Made by a program: the position numbers and the translations under genes
Source of the DNA: MFD01213-c1 sp963704405
GTDB taxonomy: Bacteria > Planctomycetota > Phycisphaerae > Tepidisphaerales > Tepidisphaeraceae
Assembly: GCA_963704405.1 (NCBI GenBank)
Contig: OY969903.1
Span: 3,410,001 to 3,474,000, forward strand
Length of the DNA stretch: 64,000 bases
Direction of reading: 5' to 3'
In this document: positions 6,330 to 15,524 of the stretch, piece after piece
How the letters are laid out: the number at the start of each line of letters is the position of its first letter
How positions within the stretch are numbered: position 1 is the stretch's first letter
Notes under the pieces: model-generated
What the model was told of the DNA's origin: nothing
Database searches by the model: none
Seen by the model: only the letters and a program-made list of their open reading frames with translations

Positions 6330-9300
6330 TTACATGCCGCGGCGGCGGCGGCGGATGAGCAGGCCCGCCCCGCCGACGGCGAAGAGGGTGAGCGTTCCGG
6401 GTTCGGGCACGGCGGAGCTAGTGTTTGCGATTTCAGAAGCGGTGCCTGCGATCAGGCTTGATCCGCCGAGGGCGCCGCCTGTGCCGGTGGGCTGAAGGTT
6501 GAAGGCATTGTCGATGAGGCTGTAGTCGCTGCCATCGACGACGCCGTCGTAATTGAAGTCACCATTGAACCAGCCCTTCAGGGCCGGGTGGGAAAAGCCG
6601 TTGTCGATCTTGGTGTAGTCCTGGCCATCGACTTTTCCGGACAAGTCGGCGTCGCCGAAGTATGTGTACTTCACAAGCACGTCATTCAGCGCGGGGTTTT
6701 GGCCGTCGAACAGGCCCAGCGGAGCAGTGCTCCCATAGAGGGGATGGTCGGTCCCGTCGTTGTTGGGAATCACGGCGAGCGCGGTGAGGTGCGTTGCATC
6801 GGCGGCGGCGGTGGAACTGACGATGCCGCCGGTTCCGTTCCAATATCCCGTAGCGATGTTGAAGCCCTGGACGACCTGGTCGGTCACGGTCACGAGGCTG
6901 CCGCCTTTGACGATCAGATCGTTGTTGGCCAGGTCCAGCTTGCTCGTCCAGGCGCCGGCGCCGCCTGTGAGGTTCAACGCGGAGACGACGCTCACCGTTG
7001 CGGAGTCATTTCGCGTTCCAACTTGCGGGCGGACCAGAGCGGTGCCGTTCACCGTCAGGGAATTCTGCCGCAACGCCTTGGCTGACAACGTTGCGCCGGC
7101 GGAGATGGTCGTGTTGCCGACACCAGTGAGAGAACCAATGTTATGCGTGGTGAGCACGTTGAATGAAGTTGTGCTGTCGTTCTGGACATCGACGAAGTTG
7201 ACGCCGTCGGTGAGCGAATCGGCGGCGCCGCCGAGATTCAAAGTTGCGCCCTGATTGACCTGGATTTTTGCGCCCGAGGTGACGGCGTAAGTGCCGGCGT
7301 CGCGGAGGATATCGAATGAACCGCCGGTGGTGGCGCCGGGATCGACGACGAGGGTGCCGGTCCAGGTTGTTTTGTAAGTCAGGCTGGTGACGTTGACACC
7401 GCCGATGATGTCACCGTTAGGCAGGCTGCGCGTGCCACCGATAAGTTGCACGTGCATAGACTGGCTGGTGTTGGAAGGATCATAGACCAGCACTTTGGAG
7501 GTGCCGGCGTCCACCTGGAAGCTGCCGCCAAATTGTGCGGTGACCAGCGTGGAAGTCGGGATGCCCTGCGGATCGCTGAGGTTGCTGCTGTAGCCGGTTT
7601 CGAAGCCTGTGGAAGCAAGAGCGCCGCCGGCCAATTCAACCGCGTTGCGCAGATAATTGGGCGTCGGATTAGCCGGTGTGTTGGCGGTCCAGTTGGGGTT
7701 GCCATTGGGAGCGTCCACACCCACCGCGAGCACCCCGCCGCTGACTTTGACGGGATTAGGCTGGTCGGGATCACCATTGACAAAACCGAGTGCGTTGAGC
7801 GGTTCGGCGAAGGGCCGGCCACCGGTGCCGACGGGGTTGGCATCGGGGATGACGGGACCGATCTGCAATATTCCGTTGCTGACGTTCCAACTTCCCGCGT
7901 AGGTGCTGCTGCTGTGATTATTGGTGCTGCTGCCTTGCGTCACAGTACCGCTCTGGAGAAGGACTTTTCCCGGCCCACTCACAGTAATGGTTGCATTCGA
8001 TATCCCGGTGATATTACCGGCTCCAGCGGTGTCGTATTGCATGATGGAGTTTTGAATGCTCAGGACATCGGTCGAAGCCGCGGTGGCAAGTGTGGCTGCC
8101 GTCGGTTTGGCGGCGGTGCCGCGGTCGATGAGCAAACCACCGCTGGCGTCGTCATTGCCTGGATGGGTCGAGCTGGAGTTGGCATCGTATGCATAAGACG
8201 CGGCTCCCGTGCCAAGCAGGGTTCCACCGGCAATGTAAATTTGCGGGGAGAAGGCGCTGGCAAAATATTGACCGACCGCGACATTTGCCAGTTGGAGCGT
8301 ACCGCCGTTGATGATGACGGAGTTAGAGGGGATGGTGCCGCCGGTGGTGCCACCGGTTCCGAGCGCTGATTGGTTGCCACCACCGGCGACGTCGGAGGCG
8401 GCGACTTTCAATGTTCCGGCGTTGACGTTCCAGGCGCCCTGATAAACGGACGGGGCGGCATTCAGCACCAGCGTGCCAGCGCCGGTCTTGGTGATGCCGG
8501 TATTTTGGCCGCCGGCGACAAGGCCATTCAGTTGGAAGGTCCCGGCGCTGGGAACGTTGAGCGTTCCACCGAAGTTGCCAACGGTGACCGAGTCGTTGGT
8601 TGAGCCGGAGGAGGGAAGGTTCAGAATGGCACCCGTCAAAGTGATAGCGCCGGAGCCAAGTGCGGCCGCGGAGGAAGCGGTGACGACGGCGTTATTGAGG
8701 GTTAAACCACCTGAGAACGAATTGGCGGCATTTCCTAAAGTAAGGACGCCGACTGCGCTGCTGCCGGAAACCGGGGCGACAATGCCGGGACCGTTGATCG
8801 TCAGTGCCCCGCCGCCGGTGATGGCTCCATTAAGGGCAATCGCCGGGGCGGTCGTTCCTGTGGGATTGACTGAATTAAAGCTGATCGTCGCCGCGCCACC
8901 GGTAAGACTAATGGCGCGTGCGCTGGTGAGACTGGCTGATCCTGTAGCCAGGGCCAGCGTGGTCCCATTAGCCAGGGCCACGCTATTGGCGGCATTGCCG
9001 AGATTGGTGTCGGCACTGATCGCGAGGGTTCCACCATTGACGGTAACCAATTGTCCGGCGCCACCGAAGGTGTTGCCGGTGTTGGTGAGCGTGAAGGTTC
9101 CAGTGCCGTTCTTGGTGAATGTTCCGGTACCGGAGATGACGCCGCTGATGGCGGTTGAAGCATTGCCACCCCCGGTCGTGAGCAAAACGCCAGCCCCGCT
9201 AAGTTGAACTGATCCTGCGCCGGCAATGGAAGCGACGGTCTGGCTGGCGCTCAGCGACAGCGCCGCGCCAGATGCGACAGATACATCAGTCGTGCCCGGC

Positions 9301-10205
9301 AGTGCGCCGGTGACGGTGGCGCTGAGTGTGCCGGCGGAAACTGTTGTGAAGCCATTATAGCTATTTGATGCGTTTGAAAGGACAAGCGTTCCGGGTCCCT
9401 GCTTCACTACGCTGCCGCCGCCATCGACTGCGCCGCTGATCGTCGCTGCGTCCGTGGCGATTGTGCCAACGGACAGGTTAGCAGCGCCGTGCAACGTGAA
9501 TTCTCGGTTGCTGGTGAATCCATTGCCGACGACCAGCGTTCCCTGTGTTGACGGTGTACTGATGACGATAAGGTTTCCGCTATCGCCGAGGTTGGAATCC
9601 GTCGCGGCGTTGAGGATGCCGTTGTTGATTTGAACAACACCGGAGAAGGTGTTGGCTCCGGTGAGGGTGACCTGACCACCGCCGTTGACGACAAGAGCCG
9701 CATTCCCGGCGACTGGGCCGCTGAGTGTGTAGTTCTTTGTGGTGTTGTTGAAAGTGATTGTGCTTGGCGTGACGGCAGCGGGGATGCTGACGGTGGATGA
9801 GCCGGTGGCAGTGTCGTCGAAGACGACCTGATCGCCGCTGGTGTAGGTGGTGGAGGAACCGCTGCGCGTCCAATTGGAGTCGGCTGTGTTCCAGTTGCTG
9901 GAAGCGGCTCCGGTCCAGATATCGGGTGTGACCTGGGTGACGAGGAGGTCGATGTTATTGCCGTTCTGCTGAAGGGCGCCGCTGAAACCGGCGGGCAGGG
10001 GATAGAGAATTAAATTGCCGATCCCCCCCGCCAGAGTGCCGCCGGCTGTCAGTAAATGATATGGAGCGGCGGTTGAGAGTGCGCTACCGATGATTTCAAC
10101 CGCGGTGCGATTTGTGCCGGTGAAGCTGAGGTTCCCCAGAACATTTACCTGGTCGCTGGATCCGCTGGCGGCGAGGTTGAATCGGAGGTCAGCGCCTTGT
10201 TGCAC
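6330..10205 (-). CDS. Giant autotransporter-repeat PEP-CTERM protein, C-terminal segment (after second frameshift)
   Basis: This is the 1,291-residue C-terminal segment of one surface protein that starts at 12228. It is built of autotransporter-associated beta-strand repeats: phrases such as GTLVLNAAPSVYQGAWNVNAGTLKVA, GPGTLVLSNASNSYNGFTTVSAGTLSA and GTFTLTNTGNTFGGAGQLVTVNGGTLAI recur. Near the end are two dockerin-like calcium loops (GDADLSGKVDGQDYTKIDNGF and GDFNYDGVVDGSDYSLIDNAF). The last residues are a PEP-CTERM signal: VPEPGT, a hydrophobic helix (LTLFAVGGAGLLI) and RRRRRGM. In such proteins the tail is cut and processed by an exosortase, and none is encoded in this window. The apparent start at 10205 is an artefact; sense reading continues upstream in another frame (break near 10238-10242). 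Confidence 0.85.
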   Translation of the reverse strand: MQQGADLRFNLAASGSSDQVNVLGNLSFTGTNRTAVEIIGSALSTAAPYHLLTAGGTLAGGIGNLILYPLPAGFSGALQQNGNNIDLLVTQVTPDIWTGAASSNWNTADSNWTRSGSSTTYTSGDQVVFDDTATGSSTVSIPAAVTPSTITFNNTTKNYTLSGPVAGNAALVVNGGGQVTLTGANTFSGVVQINNGILNAATDSNLGDSGNLIVISTPSTQGTLVVGNGFTSNREFTLHGAANLSVGTIATDAATISGAVDGGGSVVKQGPGTLVLSNASNSYNGFTTVSAGTLSATVTGALPGTTDVSVASGAALSLSASQTVASIAGAGSVQLSGAGVLLTTGGGNASTAISGVISGTGTFTKNGTGTFTLTNTGNTFGGAGQLVTVNGGTLAISADTNLGNAANSVALANGTTLALATGSASLTSARAISLTGGAATISFNSVNPTGTTAPAIALNGAITGGGALTINGPGIVAPVSGSSAVGVLTLGNAANSFSGGLTLNNAVVTASSAAALGSGAITLTGAILNLPSSGSTNDSVTVGNFGGTLNVPSAGTFQLNGLVAGGQNTGITKTGAGTLVLNAAPSVYQGAWNVNAGTLKVAASDVAGGGNQSALGTGGTTGGTIPSNSVIINGGTLQLANVAVGQYFASAFSPQIYIAGGTLLGTGAASYAYDANSSSTHPGNDDASGGLLIDRGTAAKPTAATLATAASTDVLSIQNSIMQYDTAGAGNITGISNATITVSGPGKVLLQSGTVTQGSSTNNHSSSTYAGSWNVSNGILQIGPVIPDANPVGTGGRPFAEPLNALGFVNGDPDQPNPVKVSGGVLAVGVDAPNGNPNWTANTPANPTPNYLRNAVELAGGALASTGFETGYSSNLSDPQGIPTSTLVTAQFGGSFQVDAGTSKVLVYDPSNTSQSMHVQLIGGTRSLPNGDIIGGVNVTSLTYKTTWTGTLVVDPGATTGGSFDILRDAGTYAVTSGAKIQVNQGATLNLGGAADSLTDGVNFVDVQNDSTTSFNVLTTHNIGSLTGVGNTTISAGATLSAKALRQNSLTVNGTALVRPQVGTRNDSATVSVVSALNLTGGAGAWTSKLDLANNDLIVKGGSLVTVTDQVVQGFNIATGYWNGTGGIVSSTAAADATHLTALAVIPNNDGTDHPLYGSTAPLGLFDGQNPALNDVLVKYTYFGDADLSGKVDGQDYTKIDNGFSHPALKGWFNGDFNYDGVVDGSDYSLIDNAFNLQPTGTGGALGGSSLIAGTASEIANTSSAVPEPGTLTLFAVGGAGLLIRRRRRGM

Positions 10206-10207
10206 GG

Positions 10208-11611
10208 TCAGGCTGCCGAGCGTGAGCGTTTGGGATTCTCCGGCGCGAGGATGGCGCCGGTTTGAATAGTGACCGCGCCGTTTACAGCGCCATGACCGCC
10301 GAGGATGGCTGTGGGACCGACGGTGACGGCGGTGCTGGCGGACAGGGAGCCGTCAACGATGAGGGAACCGCCGATGACTGAAGTTGGGCCGGTATAAGCG
10401 TGGCTGGCGCCGGTGAGGATGAGGGAGCCGGTACCGATTTTTTTGAATGCGATGGAACCTGCGCCGTCCGTAATCGCGCCACCGAAGGTATTGATGTTGG
10501 TTCCGGTGACGTTGGCCGTGAAGGTGGCGGCTGGGCCGGCATTCGTGATGGTTCCGAATGCACCTGTGCTGCTTAACCCGGTGACCTGCTGGCTTTGGCC
10601 GGCGAGATCGAGCGTTCCGGCTCCGGTGAAGGCAAGCGCGCCGTTGGGGCTTAAACTGCCGGGAGTGAATGCGAGCGTGGTGTCGGCCAGGGCGATCGTA
10701 CCCTGATGGATTGTCGTGCCGCCCGTGTAGGTATTGGCCGCGCCGAGTTGGAGCGTGGCGGGGCTGTCATAGACGATGGCGATATTGTCATTGGCCAACT
10801 GCGTTGTGCCGGCGGTATTGAATGTTCCGAGGTTGCCGGCCGCGGCGCCGATGGGCGAATCGAACTGGTGAATGGTGGCGGATGTGTCAGTCGTGCTCTG
10901 GATGAGCAGGGTGCCCAGGGCAGCGCCGCTGTTGGTGATGCCGAGTGCGACGGAGCCGCTGAAATTGGCGAAGGGGGTTTGAATTGAGTTGAGGTGGGTG
11001 CTGAATCCACCCATGTCAAAGTTGCCCCAGACTTTTGCGACGTTGGGGAGACCGAAGATCAGGTCGGTGGTTGCGGGAAGGGCATTATTGGCACCGAGCC
11101 GCAGGGAGCCTGCGCCGTTGCCGACGACAACGCCGTTGTTGATCGCCCCGCCGGTGCTGCCGATGATGGTGGATCCGGTGTAGTTATTGTTGGAGTTTGC
11201 GAAGACGGTGACGGCATTACCACCGCCTTTGAGGAACGTGTCATTGCCGAGCACTACGCCGGTGGGATGTGTGAATGCGCTGGAAGTATTGCTGATATCG
11301 AGATTGAGCGGATGTCCGGCATCGGGCTGCGGGCTGGTGAGCTGGCCTTTCCAAAGGAGGAAGCCGGAGCTTGCGGTTTGAGCGAAGGTTGTCGCACCGA
11401 GGGAAACGTAGAAACCGTAAGGGTGAGTGGCGGGGTCGTAGGGATCGGTATTGTCGGGGTTGATGTTGATGGTGGAGTAGACGTCATATTCGGCGTTGTT
11501 CAAGCCGCTGAGCGTCGTCAGGCGTGCATCGGCGGCGTGGATCAGGATGCTGTTGCCGCCTACGACCTGGTTGGCGCCGTCCGCCTTGCTGGAATTGAAA
11601 TTCACGCGCAT
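10208..11611 (-). CDS. Giant autotransporter-repeat PEP-CTERM protein, middle segment (between two frameshifts)
   Basis: A 467-residue stretch in a different frame from its neighbours. It carries the same beta-strand repeats (NTYTGGTTIHQGTIALADTTL, GSLILTGASHAYTGPTSVIGGSLIVDGSL) and ends in AILAPENPKRSRSAA. Adding one G on the coding strand turns this end into the standard repeat ending, APGESQTLTLGSLTV, which continues straight into the C-terminal segment; the break is at about 10238-10242 in a GG run. Upstream, sense continues beyond the apparent start at 11611 (WFGAVINFGDKNTSTVANTF) to a second break at about 11694-11705. Two one-base indels in one gene, together with similar breaks in essential genes nearby, favour sequencing error over pseudogenisation. 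Confidence 0.75.
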   Translation of the reverse strand: MRVNFNSSKADGANQVVGGNSILIHAADARLTTLSGLNNAEYDVYSTININPDNTDPYDPATHPYGFYVSLGATTFAQTASSGFLLWKGQLTSPQPDAGHPLNLDISNTSSAFTHPTGVVLGNDTFLKGGGNAVTVFANSNNNYTGSTIIGSTGGAINNGVVVGNGAGSLRLGANNALPATTDLIFGLPNVAKVWGNFDMGGFSTHLNSIQTPFANFSGSVALGITNSGAALGTLLIQSTTDTSATIHQFDSPIGAAAGNLGTFNTAGTTQLANDNIAIVYDSPATLQLGAANTYTGGTTIHQGTIALADTTLAFTPGSLSPNGALAFTGAGTLDLAGQSQQVTGLSSTGAFGTITNAGPAATFTANVTGTNINTFGGAITDGAGSIAFKKIGTGSLILTGASHAYTGPTSVIGGSLIVDGSLSASTAVTVGPTAILGGHGAVNGAVTIQTGAILAPENPKRSRSAA

Positions 11612-12228
11612 TGAACTGGTGATATCAAGACCGTTGGTGAATGTGTTGGCGACCGTGCTGGTATTTTTATCGCCAAAGTTAATGACCGCGCCGAACCACC
11701 GCCCGACGAGATGGCGACGCGGGTTTGGGCGATCAAAGGGGAATCGAAAACATACGTGCCGGATGAGTTCAGGGCGATGCCGCCGTTGCCGGAAGCGTTG
11801 CCAAGCGTGATGGCGTTGGCCGACGCTTTGAACGTATAGTTTTCACCGGTTGTGAACTGGAGGGAATTTGCATTAATGGCCGCATCGGCCAGTATTGAGG
11901 TCGTGGTCGATCCGCCGGCGGAGGTATCCTGGCTGAAGATCGCATCATTCAACACACCGCCGGTGAGATCGGTCCAGGTGGTTGGCGTACCGGTTCCGCT
12001 GCTGTCATTCCAAAGCGGGAATCCAACACCGCTGGTAGCGGCTTTCCAGTTGTAGGTAATCGTTGAGCTGCCGCCGCCAAAGCCGGTGGCTGAGCCGTTG
12101 GTATCAAAATAAAGCGCGCCACCGAAAGCGTTTTGAGATGCGATCGCGATCAATAGGGGCGAGGCGGCGGCGAGCAGGGATCGATAACGCTTGACCTGAG
12201 CAGGCCTGGACAACATTTGTGTACGCAT
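11602..12228 (-). CDS. Giant autotransporter-repeat PEP-CTERM protein, N-terminal segment
   Basis: The true start of the roughly 1,966-residue protein. ATG 12228 opens a basic N-region and a hydrophobic signal peptide (YRSLLAAASPLLIAIASQNAFGGA), then a first beta-rich domain (ALYFDTNGSATGFGG, FSQDTSAGGSTTTSILADAAINANSLQFTTGENYTF, GTYVFDSPLIAQTRVAISSGG). After about base 11705 this frame turns to low-quality sequence and stops at 11602; the neighbouring frame carries the protein on. The product should be exported and displayed on the cell surface. A pseudopilin gene lies 140 bases upstream in the same direction, so the two may be co-expressed. Confidence 0.8.
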   Translation of the reverse strand: MRTQMLSRPAQVKRYRSLLAAASPLLIAIASQNAFGGALYFDTNGSATGFGGGSSTITYNWKAATSGVGFPLWNDSSGTGTPTTWTDLTGGVLNDAIFSQDTSAGGSTTTSILADAAINANSLQFTTGENYTFKASANAITLGNASGNGGIALNSSGTYVFDSPLIAQTRVAISSGGGSARSLTLAIKIPARSPTHSPTVLISPVQCA

Positions 12229-12368
12229 TTTCTTTCCTCCGGTAATTGGCCTTTTGCAAAAGGCCGAGCTTCCTCGCTGTTCAATTCAGACAAAAAATCC
12301 ACCCATCACAGCCCTCACTGTGGATCGAATTTTTGATTGCGGGAGTGGCCCGCGTTTTTAGAAAACCT

Positions 12369-13337
12369 TTAGAAGGCGGCTCCAAATGGATCCCAAATGA
12401 TTCGGCCCGGCTGATTCCAGTTATTCAGTTGACTGGATGTGTTTGCATCGCGAAGGCTCATCCAGGAGACATGACCGTCGGCAAAGAGGATGTTTCCTCC
12501 GCCGCGATGACGGCCCGCGAAACGCTTCCAATTGCCTTTGAGGCGTGCAAGGTTTTCGCCAGTCAGGGTGTTCAGCGTGGCGGGATCAAGCTTTGCACCC
12601 GGCTCTTTCAGTTCGAAGACACTCATGCGCTTTTCGATCATCAATGCGACAAGCGCGGAAGGCCGAACCTGGTTGAGCTTTGAGGCGTGGCGGGTGTGAT
12701 TCAGTTTGGAGTTGATGACATAACAGAGGTACATCGGGCGGTCGAAAAACCCGGCCCCCGATGGACCTAATGGGTTGTAATACCCATCGTAAGAAATCTG
12801 CCAGTAATTCCTTGATGCATCGAGACGATCTTGAGCGGGATTTGCGATCGTCGGCGGGCTGGCGCTTGGGCAGGTGTACAGGCTGTTCTCGCCCCATGTC
12901 GGCAGCCTTCCGCGGCCTGCCAGATAATCCAATTGCAAAATTGTATAGCTCTTTTGTCCAATGCATGGAGGTACTGCGTTCCACCAATACGCGCTCTGAT
13001 CTTCGTGGATGGATGGATGATCGATGGGATCAGTTGCACTGGGATAATTCGGGTCATAACCGATGCTGCCTGCGGGGCCAGGCGGATTTCCGTCATTGCT
13101 CGCGTCCTGAGCGATGGCGCCTTTGTTCGCATCCGCATACATTGCGAAGGCAAGGCCCCATTGCCGCAGCCCGCTGGCGCAAACGACCTCCTGGGCCTGC
13201 TTCCGCGCTTTCGTCAGCGCGGGCAGCAGAATTCCGATGAGTAGTGCGATGATTCCAATAACAACAAGTAGCTCGACAAGTGTGAACCCGCCGCGCTGAC
13301 CACAATAGGTAGTATTTGAGTGCCTGGCTTGCATCAT
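12369..13337 (-). CDS. Prepilin-type protein with H-x9-DG ending
   Basis: A 322-residue protein. Near its start is a type IV prepilin signal: G-FTLVELLVVIGIIALLIGILLPALTKARKQAQ, where cleavage is expected before the Phe and the Glu sits at +5. A globular domain with several Trp and Tyr follows. The end carries H-RGGGNILFA-DG, exactly the H-x9-DG spacing of the planctomycete and verrucomicrobial DUF1559-like pseudopilins. These are very numerous in planctomycetes and are often next to secreted or PEP-CTERM proteins; they probably form part of pseudopilus-like secretion fibres, but individual roles are unknown. The giant PEP-CTERM gene follows 140 bases downstream. A short inverted repeat (TGATCCT, 13382-13388, with AGGATCA, 13395-13401) lies upstream of the start and could be regulatory. 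Confidence 0.85.
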   Translation of the reverse strand: MMQARHSNTTYCGQRGGFTLVELLVVIGIIALLIGILLPALTKARKQAQEVVCASGLRQWGLAFAMYADANKGAIAQDASNDGNPPGPAGSIGYDPNYPSATDPIDHPSIHEDQSAYWWNAVPPCIGQKSYTILQLDYLAGRGRLPTWGENSLYTCPSASPPTIANPAQDRLDASRNYWQISYDGYYNPLGPSGAGFFDRPMYLCYVINSKLNHTRHASKLNQVRPSALVALMIEKRMSVFELKEPGAKLDPATLNTLTGENLARLKGNWKRFAGRHRGGGNILFADGHVSWMSLRDANTSSQLNNWNQPGRIIWDPFGAAF

Positions 13338-13463
13338 CAGATCGTCAGGCCTGATGATGAAGATTGCATGAGTGAATGGAGTGATCCTTGTTAGAGGATC
13401 ATTAATTTTCTGATGGTTCCCCGGGAGCGGTGCATGCGTAAAACTGAGTTTGATTGGAACGGA

Positions 13464-15002
13464 TTAACTCGCGATGACCCGGCGGATAGCGCCTTCCAGC
13501 CTGGTCAGATCGATGGGTTTGACCAGATGGTCGGTGAAGCCGGCTTTCCTGGAGAGGGCTACATCTTCATCCATCCCAAAACCGCTGACGGCGATTCCCC
13601 TGATGGGATAAATCCCGCGGAGCTGGCGGATGAGGTCCAGTCCGGAGCCATCGGGCAGGCCGATGTCGCTGATGAGAAGGTCGAAATGGGTAGCCGACGC
13701 GATCTGAAGGGCGGATGCGACAGAGTCGGCGGTGCGGACTTCACACCCCCACCGCTTCAGCAGCCGGCCCATGGCGCGGGCGGTGTCGAGATGATCATCC
13801 ACCAATAATATTCGGCAGCCGTTCAGAAGGTCGGCTTTGTCCCCATGGGAGACTGGAGGGGCATCATCTGCGGCACGTTTCTTTGCGAGGGGGATGCGAA
13901 GCGTGAAAGTTGATCCTTTGCCGGCGCCTTCGCTGGCGGCGGACAATGAGCCGCCATGTTGTTCGGCGATGGCGCGGCTGATTGCGAGGCCGAGCCCCAG
14001 CCCGCCGAACTGACGGGTGATCTGCTTTCCACCTTGTTCGAAGGCGTCGAAAATACGGATCAATAGCTCGGGTTCGATGCCGATTCCGGTGTCGCTGATG
14101 GCTGCTTCGAAATAACCCTCGGAAGAATTGGATGTATGAATCGCAACGCTTCCGCCTTCATCGGTGAACTTGACGGCGTTTTTCAGGACGTTCCAGAGGA
14201 TCTGCTGTAAACGGGCAGGATCGGCGGGGATGAAATGGTTGGCCGCCTGAAGATTGAGTGAGATCGTCTGGCGTTTGCCGCGGAGATCGCTGTCGCAGAT
14301 AGCGATGGCCTGGCGAATGGCTTCGTGTGCATCAATGGGTTGCAGGGTTAATTCGAGTTTGCCGCGGCTGATGCGGGTGAGGTCGAGAAGATCATCGATC
14401 AGCTTCACTTCCAACTGCACATTGCGCCGGATCATCTGGACTGTTTCGCGGAATTCGTCAGGCAGCCGCGTGTCGGTTTCGAGGGTTTGCACTGCGGTGA
14501 GCGCGGGGGTGAGGGGTGTTCGCAGCTCGTGGCTTAAGACGGCGAGAAAATGATCTTTGGCGCGATTGGCGGCCTCGGCGATATCGCGGGCCTCGCGCAC
14601 ATCGCGATCGGCCTGCTGGCGGGCTTCGCGCTGCTCGGCCTCGCGAAGCGCCCGACGAACCGCGGGCGCGAGGCGATTGAGATCATCCTTCAGGACATAA
14701 TCGGTTGCGCCGGCTTTCAGCACGTCGGCAACGACAATCTCTCCCATCGCGCCGGAAACAATAATGAACGGAACATTCGGGCAATGCTCATGCGCCATCT
14801 TCAGCGCGGCCAAACCATCAAACTGGGGCAGTTGATAGTCAGCCAAAATCATATTGACACACCCCGCGCTGATCGCCTGTAAAAAGCTTTCGCGGGTGTC
14901 GACACGCGTCATCTGAACCTGCAGCCCGTCTTCCGCCAAACGGGCGGCGACAAGCTTGTGATCCAGGACGCTATCTTCCAGATGAATAACAGAAGTCGGC
15001 AT
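13464..15002 (-). CDS. Hybrid histidine kinase with N- and C-terminal receiver domains
   Basis: 512 residues in the order REC-HisKA-HATPase-REC. The first receiver (1-120) has HLEDS, the phospho-acceptor Asp in MILADYQLP, and the switch residues SGA and K in DYVLKDD. The kinase has H-box LSHELRTPLTPA, N-box LWNVLKNAVKFT, G1 ISDTGIGIEP and G2 GLGLGLAIS. The last receiver has LLVDDH, the acceptor Asp in LLISDIGLPDGSG and the conserved Lys in LVKPI. No transmembrane segment is present, so it acts in the cytosol. It is the third gene of a reverse-strand phosphorelay operon after a CHASE3 kinase and a single-domain regulator, and could take phosphate from that regulator. There is no DNA-binding output domain. 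Confidence 0.93.
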   Translation of the reverse strand: MPTSVIHLEDSVLDHKLVAARLAEDGLQVQMTRVDTRESFLQAISAGCVNMILADYQLPQFDGLAALKMAHEHCPNVPFIIVSGAMGEIVVADVLKAGATDYVLKDDLNRLAPAVRRALREAEQREARQQADRDVREARDIAEAANRAKDHFLAVLSHELRTPLTPALTAVQTLETDTRLPDEFRETVQMIRRNVQLEVKLIDDLLDLTRISRGKLELTLQPIDAHEAIRQAIAICDSDLRGKRQTISLNLQAANHFIPADPARLQQILWNVLKNAVKFTDEGGSVAIHTSNSSEGYFEAAISDTGIGIEPELLIRIFDAFEQGGKQITRQFGGLGLGLAISRAIAEQHGGSLSAASEGAGKGSTFTLRIPLAKKRAADDAPPVSHGDKADLLNGCRILLVDDHLDTARAMGRLLKRWGCEVRTADSVASALQIASATHFDLLISDIGLPDGSGLDLIRQLRGIYPIRGIAVSGFGMDEDVALSRKAGFTDHLVKPIDLTRLEGAIRRVIAS

Positions 15003-15035
15003 ACGGCAGGGCTCAGATCGATCAATCGGTCCCGA

Positions 15036-15522
15036 TTATAGTCCCGCTCCCGAGGGTGAAACGGAGGCCCCCGTTCGGCCTTCGAGCTGGGGCGGCGGTT
15101 GATTCATGACCGCCCAGAACAGTCCCACATGTTTAATGGCTTCCAGGAATACATCATGCGTCACCGGTTTGACGACATACCCGTTCACACCCAGATTATA
15201 GCTGCGAACCATGTCCTGCTCTTCGGCGGAAGAGGTGATCATCACGACGGGGAGTGTTTTCAAACGGGTGTCGGCGCGAATTTGTTCGAGGACCTGCAAA
15301 CCGTCGACGCGCGGCATCTTCAAATCGAGCAATACGACTGCCGGGCAGGTGTCGTCGCCGCGGCCTGCGAACGCGCCGCGCCGGAAGAGGTAATCCAACC
15401 CTTCGGCGCCATCCCGGCAGACGATGATTTCATTAACCAGGCCAGCCGCGCAGCGCGGCGGTTGTCAGCTTGATATCGTTCACGCTGTCTTCAACCAGGA
15501 GAATTCGTTTGATGTGCGTCAT
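15036..15522 (-). CDS. Single-domain response regulator, frameshifted near the N-terminus
   Basis: The gene begins at ATG 15522, three bases after the stop of the upstream kinase, with MTHIKRILLVEDSVNDIKLTTAALR. That frame then stops within a few codons. The frame carrying on reads AAGLVNEIIVCRDGAEGLDYLFRRG and then the receiver core VVLLDLKMPRVDGLQVL (acceptor Asp), VVMITSSAEEQD and NGYVVKPV (switch Lys). A loss of two bases in the GC repeat at about 15444-15458 explains the break. The family is the Rcp1-like single receivers that pair with phytochrome-type or CHASE3 kinases. It should relay phosphate from the upstream kinase. A true pseudogene is possible but less likely given similar indels elsewhere in the window. 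Confidence 0.8.
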
Positions 15523-15524
15523 CG

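Noticed and set aside
6588..11614. Long forward-strand open frames opposite the autotransporter-repeat gene
   Set aside because: They are antisense shadows of a GC-rich repetitive coding region, with no starts or family patterns of their own.
6330..12228. Programmed frameshifting in the giant PEP-CTERM gene
   Set aside because: No slippery heptamer with a downstream structure is evident at either break, and similar breaks affect unrelated genes, so indel errors are simpler.
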